Assembly: GCA_945787595.1 (NCBI GenBank)
Contig: CALZJV010000134.1
Coordinates: forward strand, 640-12,888
Length of the DNA stretch: 12,249 nucleotides
Source: an uncultured Desulfobacterales bacterium
GTDB lineage: Bacteria > Desulfobacterota > Desulfobacteria > Desulfobacterales > JAFDCJ01
Reading direction: 5' to 3'
Position 1 is the stretch's first letter. Each line of letters starts with the position of its first letter. Shown here piece after piece: positions 6,012-12,249 of this stretch. Made by a program: the position numbers and the translations under genes. The notes under the pieces were generated by a model. It was given only the letters and a program-made list of their open reading frames with translations. It was not told the origin of the DNA and made no database searches.

Positions 6012-7286
6012 TTACCGTTTTTTAACCCATGACGGCAGCTCGATTTCACCCTCGGCCAGGCTCTTCGGGTAAACTATCTTTCTTTTACCGTCATCGGTCC
6101 ATTGGAAAAAGACGCCGACAGCGGTTTCAGCCGGATCGGTGCCATAGACGACCTGATGGCCTTCATCAAACCGGATGCGGCCCATAACGCCTTTTCTGTC
6201 GGTTTTTTCGATTTCAGCCACAATCGCATCCGGGTCCAAAGAACCGGCCCTTTCAATGGCCTCTTTCAGGATGTAAACCGATTCATAAGACGGCGCCGGT
6301 CCGTGGCCGGATTGAATTCCTTTGCCATAACTACTTTTATATTTATTATAGAAGTCTCTGGCCGGCGCATATTTCTGTGAGGGCATATTTCCCAGTTCAA
6401 ATACAGCATTCATAAGCCCGCCGATTTTTTGGTTAAAGGTCTGCCAGGCGACCTCGCCGGCCATGGGGGATATAAACCCGGCAATCAGAGCGGGAACTTT
6501 GAGACTTTTCCACTGTTTAACGAGTACGCCGCTTTCCGGCATATCAAAACAGGTAAATAGAACTCCGGCCCCTTTGCCTTTGGCTTTCATCAAGGCTGAT
6601 GAGAAATCTGAGAATCCAGTGGGGAACTGATCGTGTCCGACGACTTCCATACCTAATTTTGGATAAACTTTTTTTGCCATCCCGCCTGCAGTACCCCTGG
6701 CCCAGGCAACATCCTGGTTCATGATGTAAACTTTGTCAAAGCCGAATTCCTGCTTGAGGGTTGCGTTGGTTCCAGCTAAAAGTTTGACCCAGTAAATAAC
6801 ATTTAGGGAAACCCTGAAAATATATTTGTATTTTTCAGGTTCTTTTTTGATTCTGGCTTCGGTACCCGGGGACATCGCCACAGTGCCCAGCAAAGGCGTT
6901 TTGTATTTGGCAAATATATCCATGCCTGCCAGCAGCGCTTCGGAGCGGAATGGACCGACCAGAATAGCTGTCGGTTTTTTTTCTAAAATAAGCTTCTCAA
7001 GACCCAATAATGCTTCCGGCACCGGCACACCGGCGGCTGCATCGCGAAGGTCAGCCGCCACTACCTTAAAAGGTCTTTTCTGCCCTCCAACCATGACACC
7101 GCCCTTGGCGTTTATCTCGCCCACCGCCAACTGAACTGCCTTATGTGACTCCTTGCCTTCCAGAAAGCCTAACGAGGTCGGTACTCCGATGACGATCGGT
7201 TCGGCCGCATAGGCGGCCGGGCCGGCAATCAACCATGCGAATGCAATGACGAATACAGTGCTTAGCAAGAAAAATCTCTGTTTCAT
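6012..7286 (-). CDS. LivJ/LivK-type periplasmic substrate-binding protein
   Basis: A 424-residue secreted binding protein of the type I periplasmic fold used by branched-chain amino acid and aromatic-acid ABC transporters. It has a clear Sec signal peptide (basic MKQR, hydrophobic core, AAYA-A near residue 27). The mature protein opens with EPIVIGVPTSLGFLEGKE, AVQLAVGEINAKGGV and the GGQKRPFKVVAAD strand, then ILVGPFRSEALLA, all standard for the family. No lipobox is seen. The start is well supported by AAAGGAGG upstream of the ATG. As first gene of the operon it should decide what is transported. The ligase at the other end of the operon hints at a carboxylic acid rather than an amino acid, but the sequence does not settle it. 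Confidence 0.88.
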   Translation of the reverse strand: MKQRFFLLSTVFVIAFAWLIAGPAAYAAEPIVIGVPTSLGFLEGKESHKAVQLAVGEINAKGGVMVGGQKRPFKVVAADLRDAAAGVPVPEALLGLEKLILEKKPTAILVGPFRSEALLAGMDIFAKYKTPLLGTVAMSPGTEARIKKEPEKYKYIFRVSLNVIYWVKLLAGTNATLKQEFGFDKVYIMNQDVAWARGTAGGMAKKVYPKLGMEVVGHDQFPTGFSDFSSALMKAKGKGAGVLFTCFDMPESGVLVKQWKSLKVPALIAGFISPMAGEVAWQTFNQKIGGLMNAVFELGNMPSQKYAPARDFYNKYKSSYGKGIQSGHGPAPSYESVYILKEAIERAGSLDPDAIVAEIEKTDRKGVMGRIRFDEGHQVVYGTDPAETAVGVFFQWTDDGKRKIVYPKSLAEGEIELPSWVKKR

Positions 7287-7331
7287 GTGTCCTCCTTTTG
7301 TGCGCGCTTTCCTCTAGTGTTCTACAAAACC

Positions 7332-7337
7332 ATTATA
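7332..7337 (-). promoter_or_regulatory. Candidate -10 element of the liv operon promoter
   Basis: A perfect TATAAT on the minus strand lies 45 nt upstream of the livJ ATG and would give a leader of about 38 nt ending in the AAAGGAGG ribosome-binding site. A second TATAAT is at 7345-7350. No good -35 hexamer sits at 16-18 bp from either, so an activator or another sigma contact may be needed. The rest of the 7287-7571 gap is A/T-rich, with no supported gene. Confidence 0.45.
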
Positions 7338-7511
7338 TACAGCAATTATATGAAAAATCTAAAAGGGGATAATGCCCTCGAAAATGAACCACGGGCAGAA
7401 AATGACAGCAATGAGATTGGCCTTTTGTACCGAAATCGAATAATTGGACGACTTGAAACTTTGAGGAAAATTTATCCGATTATTTAAATTTATATTTGGA
7501 GGCCGTTCTAA

Positions 7512-7532
7512 ATAGCTACATGATAGCTACAT
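7512..7532. repeat. 10-bp direct repeat with 11-bp period
   Basis: ATAGCTACAT occurs twice (7512-7521 and 7523-7532), one base apart, about 226 bp upstream of the livJ start and 40 bp past the end of the PagL-like gene. The spacing is about one helical turn, as for tandem binding sites of a DNA-binding protein. Too short to be sure it is not chance. Confidence 0.35.
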
Positions 7533-7571
7533 TAACCGTTTCGGGAAGTCAAGCCATAGTTTATCATCTTG

Positions 7572-8111
7572 CTAGAAATTGAAACCGATTTCAAGCATGT
7601 GCAAATTTAAGCCCGGGTTAGCGTCGTAGAAAACGAAATTGGACATGTGCTGTAGGCGATACCCAAATGTAACATGCTGAAGAAAATTAAAATCTATACC
7701 GATATGCGAGGTAAATTGGATGGGTCCTCCTAGGTTTTCATCGCCGAATGTATGTTTGCTGATTACGGTCGGGTTGACACCCATGAAAATGCTGATTTTG
7801 TTTTTAAGTCCAGTAAGATAGATGCCGGGTCCGATCGAGCCCACGAAGGCGGTTTCTCCACCGCCTCTCAACATGCCGGCGTTAGCTTCAAGATATGTGA
7901 TTAACGACCAGGTAGGAGCCAAATTCCACGACCAGGGCAGATTCCAGGTCGCAAAGCCCTCGTACTGAGTAAAATCTTCATCATTGCCTTGGTCTGAAAT
8001 TCCAACGCGAAGCCCAAGCATTTGCCATTCCAGGGCCGTTACGTCAGAAGAGAAAACGCCCCAGCCAATCAACACCGTCACTATGGGTGCCCAGAATAAT
8101 GTCCTCGCCAT
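7572..8111 (-). CDS. PagL-like lipid A 3-O-deacylase family outer-membrane protein
   Basis: A 179-residue protein with a signal peptide (MARTLFWAPIVTVLIGWGVF, then SSDVTA before LEW), alternating aromatic/hydrophobic strands typical of a small beta-barrel, and a C-terminal Phe as in outer-membrane proteins. Near the C-terminus it has GYRLQHMSNF...NPGLN, which resembles the His-x-Ser-Asn ... Asn-Pro-Gly signature of PagL/acyloxyacyl hydrolases. These enzymes remove the 3-O acyl chain of lipid A in the outer membrane. His155 and Ser157 fit two catalytic residues. The position 12 residues after Ser, where PagL has Glu, is Asn169 without gaps. The ATG at 8111 is preferred to the in-frame ATG at 8126, because GAGGT precedes it and it gives a cleaner signal peptide. 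It seems to be transcribed alone. Activity is uncertain. Confidence 0.68.
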   Translation of the reverse strand: MARTLFWAPIVTVLIGWGVFSSDVTALEWQMLGLRVGISDQGNDEDFTQYEGFATWNLPWSWNLAPTWSLITYLEANAGMLRGGGETAFVGSIGPGIYLTGLKNKISIFMGVNPTVISKHTFGDENLGGPIQFTSHIGIDFNFLQHVTFGYRLQHMSNFVFYDANPGLNLHMLEIGFNF

Positions 8112-8605
8112 ACCAACCTCATACAAATTTTTTCTCAGATAATTTATTCATAAAATCATTTCCGTCCACCGATATCTATCCAAATGGTTTAGCGATAATT
8201 TCAATCCTATTTTCTACTGATAATGAAGAGCTTATAGTCGAGATTGCGTTAAAGAAAAACTCTTAAGTTCCCCCCTACGAATACTATCCAAAATATATGC
8301 TGGCCTCTTGGCAGCGAGCCATACGCATCTCGTCAAGATGCAATTCGCCTATCACTGTCGTTCGAATGGCCGCTTTGTGAACGATAAGTTTATGAGGATC
8401 GCTGAATTACCAATTGACAACATCGAATGTCTTCGTTAAAGTAGCCGACATTTTATTATTCTATTCGGTATCCGACGGCAAACACCTCCCGCCGGGGGGA
8501 ACTCAATGCCGGTTTTTCTGACCAAAATTCATTCAGAATCCTTAGATAAGCCGGGTTTTCTTAATCCTAATTCAAGTCAACGCCAGTTTCGACGCTAATA
8601 AAACG
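8112..8605. other. Intergenic region between the PagL-like gene and the receiver gene
   Basis: About 490 bp between divergent genes. No protein-coding gene of normal size is supported. Near the right end, CCTCCC-GCC-GGGGGG (about 8486-8500) can form a short GC-rich hairpin. It is followed at 8506 by a 30-codon open frame, listed separately. I saw no convincing promoter and could not match any known riboswitch. Confidence 0.5.
8506..8598 (+). CDS. Possible 30-residue upstream reading frame (leader)
   Basis: ATG at 8506 opens a frame beginning MPVFLTKIHSESLDKPGF and ending at TAA 8596-8598, seven bases before the receiver gene ATG. A G-rich run (GGGGGGA) about five bases upstream could serve as ribosome-binding site, with a wobble pair. 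The receiver gene itself has none. The peptide has no recognisable motif. If it is translated, its main role may be to deliver ribosomes to the next start. It could equally be a chance frame, since it is short and the G-run may be buried in a hairpin. Confidence 0.25.
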   Translation: MPVFLTKIHSESLDKPGFLNPNSSQRQFRR

Positions 8606-8983
8606 ATGAGCAAAAAAATCTTAGTAATCGATGACAATGCCTCACAATGTAAGATCATAAAGAAACTTTTTGAAGCATACGGATATTCTGTCGTTGCTCT
8701 GGACAGCCCTGAAGAGGCGCTCTATTTATTGGAATGGATGAATTTTGACGTCATTATAACAGATCTTCGTATGCCCTGGATGGACGGAACCGAATTTTGC
8801 CGACAGTCAAGAAGATCCAGACCCGAAACGCTTATTTATGCATTGTCAGGCTATATTCATGAATTTGACCGGAATGATTTGCTAGCGGCTGGTTTTGATG
8901 GCATTTTTAGCAAACCGATTCGAATTGATTTACTTAAAGACGCCATCGAAGATGATCTGAAAAGAATCAGGATGACCGGTTAA
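8606..8983 (+). CDS. Stand-alone CheY-like response regulator receiver protein
   Basis: A 125-residue single receiver domain with no output domain. The conserved set is complete: acidic pair Asp9-Asp10, phospho-acceptor Asp53 in IITDLRMPWMDG, Ser81 (ALSG) at the Thr/Ser switch, and Lys103-Pro104 (SKP). It would be phosphorylated by a sensor kinase and act by protein-protein contact or as a phosphorelay step. No kinase gene is adjacent, so its partner lies elsewhere. The start has no clear ribosome-binding site (ACGCTAATAAAACG precedes the ATG). Coupling to the short upstream frame is one explanation. Confidence 0.9.
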   Translation: MSKKILVIDDNASQCKIIKKLFEAYGYSVVALDSPEEALYLLEWMNFDVIITDLRMPWMDGTEFCRQSRRSRPETLIYALSGYIHEFDRNDLLAAGFDGIFSKPIRIDLLKDAIEDDLKRIRMTG

Positions 8984-9083
8984 TCTTACCCGTTCAGACC
9001 TCTAATCCCCGCTGAAAAATTGTGTTAACTCCATTAATAATAAACAATTGCGCAAAAATTGGATAATCAGGATACTGGTTGCT

Positions 9084-9104
9084 GGATACTCGATACTCGA
9101 TACC
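9084..9104. repeat. Three-unit 7-bp tandem repeat (CGATACT type)
   Basis: GGATACT, CGATACT and CGATACC follow each other directly, with a looser GGATACT at 9070-9076. This is the second heptamer-period repeat in the window, unrelated in sequence to the ATTCCGC array at 4822. Confidence 0.6.
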
Positions 9105-9136
9105 CGAACACTGCTGGCAAACGTAATCACCCATAT

Positions 9137-9256
9137 CACCCCTCCGGGGCCGCTTCTCTCCGAGGCGTAGGATTGTGCCGCTACGAGCCGGAGGCCAGCC
9201 CCTAGGCCTACAGGCCGGAGGGTAGGCCCCTATTGGCCCCTCCGGGTGGAGGCCGC
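9137..9256. repeat. GC-rich palindromic dispersed repeat, copy 2 (inverted)
   Basis: Contains CCTCCGGGG, CCGGAGG and GGCCTAC/GTAGGCC inverted motifs throughout. The core at 9156-9191, read on the minus strand, is CCGGCTCGTAG, seven extra bases (CGGCACA), ATCCTAC, two bases, CTCGGAGAG. It thus matches the core at 4925-4953 apart from the 7-base insertion and the two-base linker. The internal GTAG/CTAC pair can form a small stem, so folding of the transcript is likely. Confidence 0.7.
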
Positions 9257-9309
9257 CTTCCGTCGACAAATAAGGACATGCAGTAACGAAGCCGAGTGTG
9301 TCAGAGTGA

Positions 9310-9753
9310 TCAACCGTCAATAAAAACTCCCGACTGTCTGGTTAAGGACAACCAGTAATTCATTCCCATCTCTTTGAAAAAATTTCCGGCAATTTGCAGG
9401 TTAATTCGCGCTGGTCTCATTTTTCCGCGATGAGCTTGTAACATGCCTAAATTGAAATATCCTATCGATGACCATGGCTTTATTTGTCTATCCTCTAAAA
9501 TTTTAATGCCTTCAAGAATAGATTCCTCTGCTTCTTCGATTTTCAACATATCATCGTGAGCCGTCGTGATTCCCAGGTAGATCCTTGATGTTCCTTCAAT
9601 CCATTTTTCATTATGCTCGTGAGATAGCCTCAATGCAGCCTTAAAAGATTCTTCAGACTGTTTCACATGGCCGGACGCTAATTGAACCATGCCCAGGGCA
9701 AAATAATGAAATGATAGATAATAGGGTATTCCGGCATCTTTTTGAATTTTCAT
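9310..9753 (-). pseudogene. C-terminal remnant of a TPR protein (adenylate-cyclase-associated type)
   Basis: A 147-residue open frame with three TPR-like helix pairs (about residues 19-41, 57-85 and 98-130). Phrases such as ALRLSHEHNEKWIEG, SILEGIKILEDRQIKP and NFFKEMGMNYWL are like the very end of large (about 1000-residue) deltaproteobacterial proteins with a cyclase domain, AAA ATPase and TPRs. No cyclase or ATPase part is present upstream. The frame is open back only to the stop codon of the neighbouring dehydrogenase, and the 14 intervening codons (IPSASSSGTRTHQG) are not TPR-like. The last residues (SGVFIDG) also look unrelated. Hence it is probably a decayed fragment left by deletion. 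It could still be expressed as a small TPR protein by readthrough from the upstream gene. No ribosome-binding site is seen before its ATG. Confidence 0.6.
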
Positions 9754-9795
9754 ACCCTGATGAGTTCGAGTCCCTGAAGATGATGCAGACGGGAT

Positions 9796-10935
9796 TTAAT
9801 TTCCTTGCCCATGGTATGCAATACGGTAGATCGCCCCTTTGTAATCATCTGATATCAACAGGGCCCCATCCGGCATCACCAGCAAATCAACCGGACGACC
9901 CCAATTCCTTTCTCCTATTTTCCAGCCTTGGGCAAACGGTTTGTAACTGATTGCATGATTGTTCTCAAGATTTACCAAAGAAATACGATAACCGATTTTC
10001 TTGCTACGATTCCAGGAACCATGTTCGGCAATGAAAATTTGGTGGCGATATTCTGCGGGAAACATCCGGCCGGTATAAAATCGCATGCCTAAAGCGGCCA
10101 CATGGGGACCGAGCTCAATGGCAGGTGCCGTAAACTCCTGACATGCACGTTTGTTCCCAAATTCCGGATCAGCGATGGTTTTACCGTGGCAATAGGGATA
10201 GCCGAAATGCAGGCCTTGTGTTGCAGCACGATTCAGTTCATCCGGCGGAATGTCATCGCCCAGCCAGTCGCGGCCATTATCGGTAAACCATAATTCTCGA
10301 GTGACAGGGTGCCAGTCAAATCCGACTGTATTGCGAATACCATGGGCGAAGATTTCTAAATTTTGTCCATCCGGATTTAACCTCGTTAGACTGGCATATA
10401 CGGTATCCCGGCTTTCACATATATTGCAGGGTGCGCCGACCGGCACATACAACTTATCGTCTGGTCCGAACCGAATAAATTTCCAGCCATGATGTCGATC
10501 AGAGGGATATCCATCAAACACGACAACCGGTTGCGGTGGGCGTAATAGATTTCGTTCTATATTATCGAAGCGGATGATACGATTTACTTCCGCTACATAC
10601 AGATGACCGTCACGAAATGCGACGCCATTCGGCATATTTAAACCTTTTGCGATAGTTATAACCTCATCGGCCTTCTGGTCTTGGTCTTTGTCTATCACGG
10701 CATAGACATTGCCATTTCTTCGCGTACCAACAAAAAGAGTGCCGCTCGGACTCAACGTCATGGAGCGGGCATTGGGAACCTTCTCGGCATAAATCTGGAT
10801 TTTAAAGCCCGGCGGCAGCGTAATTTTTTTGAGTAGCTGTGATGTTTCCAATCCGGCACTTGCCTGCAATGGCATCATTACAATAAATACCAATGTAACC
10901 AATAAAACGGATCTAATGAAAGGATTGAATTTCAT
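9796..10935 (-). CDS. Secreted sorbosone/glucose dehydrogenase-type beta-propeller protein
   Basis: A 379-residue protein with a Sec signal peptide (MKFNPFIRSV start, MPLQASA-G cleavage near 27) and the features of the PQQ-dependent sorbosone/aldose dehydrogenase family. These are HHGWKFIRFGPDDKLYVPVGAPCN (about 148-171, His at the catalytic-base position), GIRNTVGFDWHP (199-210), LWFTDNGRDWLGDDIPPDELN (215-235), HFGYPYCHG (243-251), EHGSWNRSKKIGYR (304-317) and WGRPVDLLV near the C-terminus. It would oxidise a sugar or aldehyde in the periplasm using PQQ and Ca2+; a DKDQDQKADE stretch (82-91) looks Ca-binding. The substrate is unknown and PQQ synthesis genes are not in view. The start has no strong ribosome-binding site. 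Full family length and no damage seen. Confidence 0.83.
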   Translation of the reverse strand: MKFNPFIRSVLLVTLVFIVMMPLQASAGLETSQLLKKITLPPGFKIQIYAEKVPNARSMTLSPSGTLFVGTRRNGNVYAVIDKDQDQKADEVITIAKGLNMPNGVAFRDGHLYVAEVNRIIRFDNIERNLLRPPQPVVVFDGYPSDRHHGWKFIRFGPDDKLYVPVGAPCNICESRDTVYASLTRLNPDGQNLEIFAHGIRNTVGFDWHPVTRELWFTDNGRDWLGDDIPPDELNRAATQGLHFGYPYCHGKTIADPEFGNKRACQEFTAPAIELGPHVAALGMRFYTGRMFPAEYRHQIFIAEHGSWNRSKKIGYRISLVNLENNHAISYKPFAQGWKIGERNWGRPVDLLVMPDGALLISDDYKGAIYRIAYHGQGN

Positions 10936-10970
10936 ATCTATAGTGAAAGTAAACTGTTTAAAAGGGTTAT

Positions 10971-11000
10971 ATTAAATTACCTTATGTTCTTTTTTGCCAA
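10971..11000 (-). promoter_or_regulatory. Candidate promoter of the dehydrogenase gene
   Basis: On the minus strand TTGGCA (plus 10995-11000, five of six to TTGACA) is followed after 18 bp by TTTAAT (plus 10971-10976, five of six to TATAAT). Transcription would begin near 10964, giving a leader of about 28 nt to the ATG at 10935. Confidence 0.45.
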
Positions 11001-11159
11001 GTTTGTGGCGCATCTTGCCTTAACGATTTTGATATAAGATTCACAAGCTCAGAACCTCGGGAAATCGGTTCGAATCATGAACTTATTTCATGTTTAAAAT
11101 ATGGTATATATCTGAATCGGTCAATAGTTATCCTAGTTTGTAAACTAATTGTTTTCTTC

Positions 11160-11188
11160 TTGACATGTTCAATGATTTCATTAAAGAT
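11160..11188 (+). promoter_or_regulatory. Candidate promoter of the solute-binding-protein gene
   Basis: A perfect TTGACA at 11160-11165 is followed after 16-17 bp by a poor -10 (TAAAGA/AAAGAT, three of six). If used, it gives an unusually long leader of about 200 nt before the ATG at 11398. That leader holds ATCAA-TTTT-TTGAT (11266-11279) and the GCAGCATGCTGC palindrome. Confidence 0.35.
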
Positions 11189-11321
11189 CACACGCAGATT
11201 GATTGGTTTTTTTAAGGCTTAAATAAAGAATTGATCCTTATTCTGATGCCTTTTAAGGGATAACAATCAATTTTTTGATCGTATTTGCCTTAGTCTGGAC
11301 CAATATCACAGGGCAACGTTT

Positions 11322-11333
11322 GCAGCATGCTGC
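11322..11333. promoter_or_regulatory. Perfect 12-bp palindrome upstream of the solute-binding-protein gene
   Basis: GCAGCATGCTGC is fully self-complementary and lies 64 bp before the start codon, in the otherwise gene-free 10936-11397 spacer. It could be a dimeric operator or a short RNA hairpin. No known regulator site is recognised. Confidence 0.35.
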
Positions 11334-11397
11334 GTCCGCCTCGATTGCCGAATTTTATTTTTCATATCGAGAACACCAAATTAAAGGAGGTTTACCA

Positions 11398-12249
11398 ATG
11401 AAAAGACTATTGATTATATTGTCGGCTCTGATTCTGGTGCCCTCGGCGTTTGCCGCGGATTCCGACCTCGTCAAGAAGGCTAAAGCTGAGGGACAGCTGT
11501 CATTTTACGCCAACATGACGGCCATCCAGCCGATCATGGATGTGTTCAACGCACAAACCGGCCTCAAGGGTAAGTATACACGCATTTCCACCTCCAAATT
11601 CCTGCCCACGGTGCTGACAGAGTTCCAGGCCGGTAAGCTCATGGCCGATGTATTGCAAGCGCCATTGCCGGTTATGCAAATGCTCAAGGCCAAGGGTGTT
11701 CTGGCTCCTTACACATCTCCGTCCGCCGCCGAATACCCCGCCTGGACCCGAGAAGACGACCAGATCCAGACGTTCGGCATTGAGTATGTGGGTCTGATCT
11801 ACAACAAGGAGCTCGTCCAACCAACCGATGCTCCCACGCGCTATGAGGATCTGACCGATCCTAAATGGAAGAACAAAATCGTCATGGCCAACCCGGCAGC
11901 CCATGCGACGACCATTTCATGGCTGGTCGGACTGAAGGAAAATGTTTTTAAGTCCGAAACCCAATGGATGGAGTTCCTCAAGGGACTCGCAGCCAACAGG
12001 CCGATGCTGGTCAAATCGTTCGGCCCCACACCAGCGCCCGTTGAGAGCGGTGAAAAACACATCGCTATCTCCATGCCTAAGTACATCATCACCAAGGCCC
12101 CGGCGCCCCTCGACTGGGCCAGGCTGGAACAGCCCCTGATGGGAACCCCCCGCGGCATGGCCATTTCTTCCAGTGCCAAGAACCCGAATGCCGCAAAGCT
12201 GTTCATGGACTTCTGGCTGACCAAACAGGCCATGGCCAAGCTGTCCGCG
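11398..12249 (+). CDS. Extracellular solute-binding protein (Fe3+/2-aminoethylphosphonate type), 5' part
   Basis: 284 codons open to the right edge, with no stop. A Sec signal peptide (MKRLLIILSALILVPSAFA, cleavage before AD) precedes a mature protein starting DSDLVKKAKAEGQLSFYANM, the usual opening of the FbpA/AfuA-like type II binding-protein family. LPTVLTEFQAGKLMADVL, TFGIEYVGLIYNKELV and YEDLTDPKWKNKIVMANP are the typical family blocks, and the C-terminal RGMAISSSAKNPNAAKLFMDFWLT is also standard. The ligand (ferric iron, phosphonate, thiamine, polyamine or an organic acid) is not decided by the sequence. The permease and ATPase genes would be expected just downstream, outside the window. 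The start is certain: AAAGGAGG lies 7 nt upstream. By eye the gene is richer in G+C, especially at third positions, than the liv genes. Confidence 0.85.
   Translation, partial: MKRLLIILSALILVPSAFAADSDLVKKAKAEGQLSFYANMTAIQPIMDVFNAQTGLKGKYTRISTSKFLPTVLTEFQAGKLMADVLQAPLPVMQMLKAKGVLAPYTSPSAAEYPAWTREDDQIQTFGIEYVGLIYNKELVQPTDAPTRYEDLTDPKWKNKIVMANPAAHATTISWLVGLKENVFKSETQWMEFLKGLAANRPMLVKSFGPTPAPVESGEKHIAISMPKYIITKAPAPLDWARLEQPLMGTPRGMAISSSAKNPNAAKLFMDFWLTKQAMAKLSA

Larger units (their letters stand above)
8984..9309. other. Repeat-bearing spacer between the receiver gene and the TPR remnant
   Basis: No gene is supported. The left part is A/T-rich. It is followed by a 7-bp-period run at 9084-9104 (GGATACT, CGATACT, CGATACC) and the GC-rich palindromic repeat copy at about 9137-9256. 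An open frame across 8994-9320 on the minus strand is made largely of repeat sequence and is not credible as a protein. Confidence 0.6.

Noticed and set aside
5975..6030. Programmed -1 frameshift at the A6 run near the livJ 3' end, extending the protein with TVIIWMKGKPLP
   Set aside because: The run (AAA AAA C in frame) is not a canonical slippery heptamer. The existing end, PSWVKKR, already resembles normal LivJ C-termini, and no stimulatory structure was seen right after it.
7287..7487. 66-codon plus-strand open frame starting next to the livJ start
   Set aside because: It lies over the livJ ribosome-binding site and promoter on the other strand, has no ribosome-binding site of its own, low-complexity content and no family resemblance.
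8480..8520. Riboswitch upstream of the receiver gene
   Set aside because: Only a 6-bp G/C hairpin is visible. I could not match conserved cores of the common riboswitch classes, and there is no expression platform with a T-tract.
8994..9320. 108-codon minus-strand open frame
   Set aside because: Most of it is translated GC-rich palindromic repeat and the CGATACT array. It has no domain, and its composition is that of repeat DNA.
11067..11076. GGTTCGAATC, a tRNA T-loop-like string
   Set aside because: The flanking bases do not form a T-stem beyond one pair, and no acceptor, D or anticodon arms can be found around it.

Overview
The window looks like a piece of a chromosome from a Gram-negative, probably Desulfobacterota-like (deltaproteobacterial) organism. 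This is inferred from four things: a branched-chain-type ABC transporter operon that ends in an acyl-CoA ligase, a LysW-type carrier protein, the C-terminal end of a TPR protein resembling those attached to deltaproteobacterial adenylate cyclases, and intergenic DNA full of short degenerate repeats. A predicted outer-membrane PagL-like protein and several Sec signal peptides fit a diderm cell. No rRNA, tRNA, CRISPR array, transposase or phage gene was seen.

Layout. At the left edge (1-80, minus) is the start of a lysW-like gene with a very good promoter upstream. From 7286 down to 315 (minus) runs a transport operon: livJ-type binding protein, livH permease, livM permease, livG ATPase, livF ATPase, then an AMP-forming acyl-CoA ligase. 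A hairpin plus T-tract sits between livJ and livH. A 400-bp repeat-filled spacer splits livH from livM, and a 140-bp spacer with two inverted 9-bp-period arrays splits livG from livF. The livM/livG and livF/ligase junctions are tight. The order suggests a unit that imports a small molecule, plausibly a carboxylic acid, and attaches CoA to it in the cytoplasm. The substrate cannot be read from the sequence.

Middle. A small predicted outer-membrane protein resembling PagL lipid A deacylases (7572-8111, minus) is followed by about 490 bp with no firm gene and then a stand-alone CheY-like receiver (8606-8983, plus), which may be translationally coupled to a 30-codon upstream reading frame. A second copy of the GC-rich repeat found between livH and livM lies at about 9137-9256 in the opposite orientation. 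Next comes a TPR fragment (9310-9753, minus) that looks like the remnant of a much larger protein.

Right. A secreted sorbosone/glucose-dehydrogenase-type beta-propeller protein (9796-10935, minus) is divergent from an iron/thiamine/polyamine-type extracellular solute-binding protein (11398 to the window end, plus, incomplete). The 462-bp spacer between them holds candidate promoters for both directions and a perfect 12-bp palindrome.

Most genes belong to known families. The least ordinary material is the intergenic repeat load inside an operon, the terminator-like hairpin at the livJ-livH junction, and a few substitutions in family motifs (acyl-CoA ligase P-loop, LivG signature, PagL-like third catalytic position). 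I did not see a clearly new multi-gene system.
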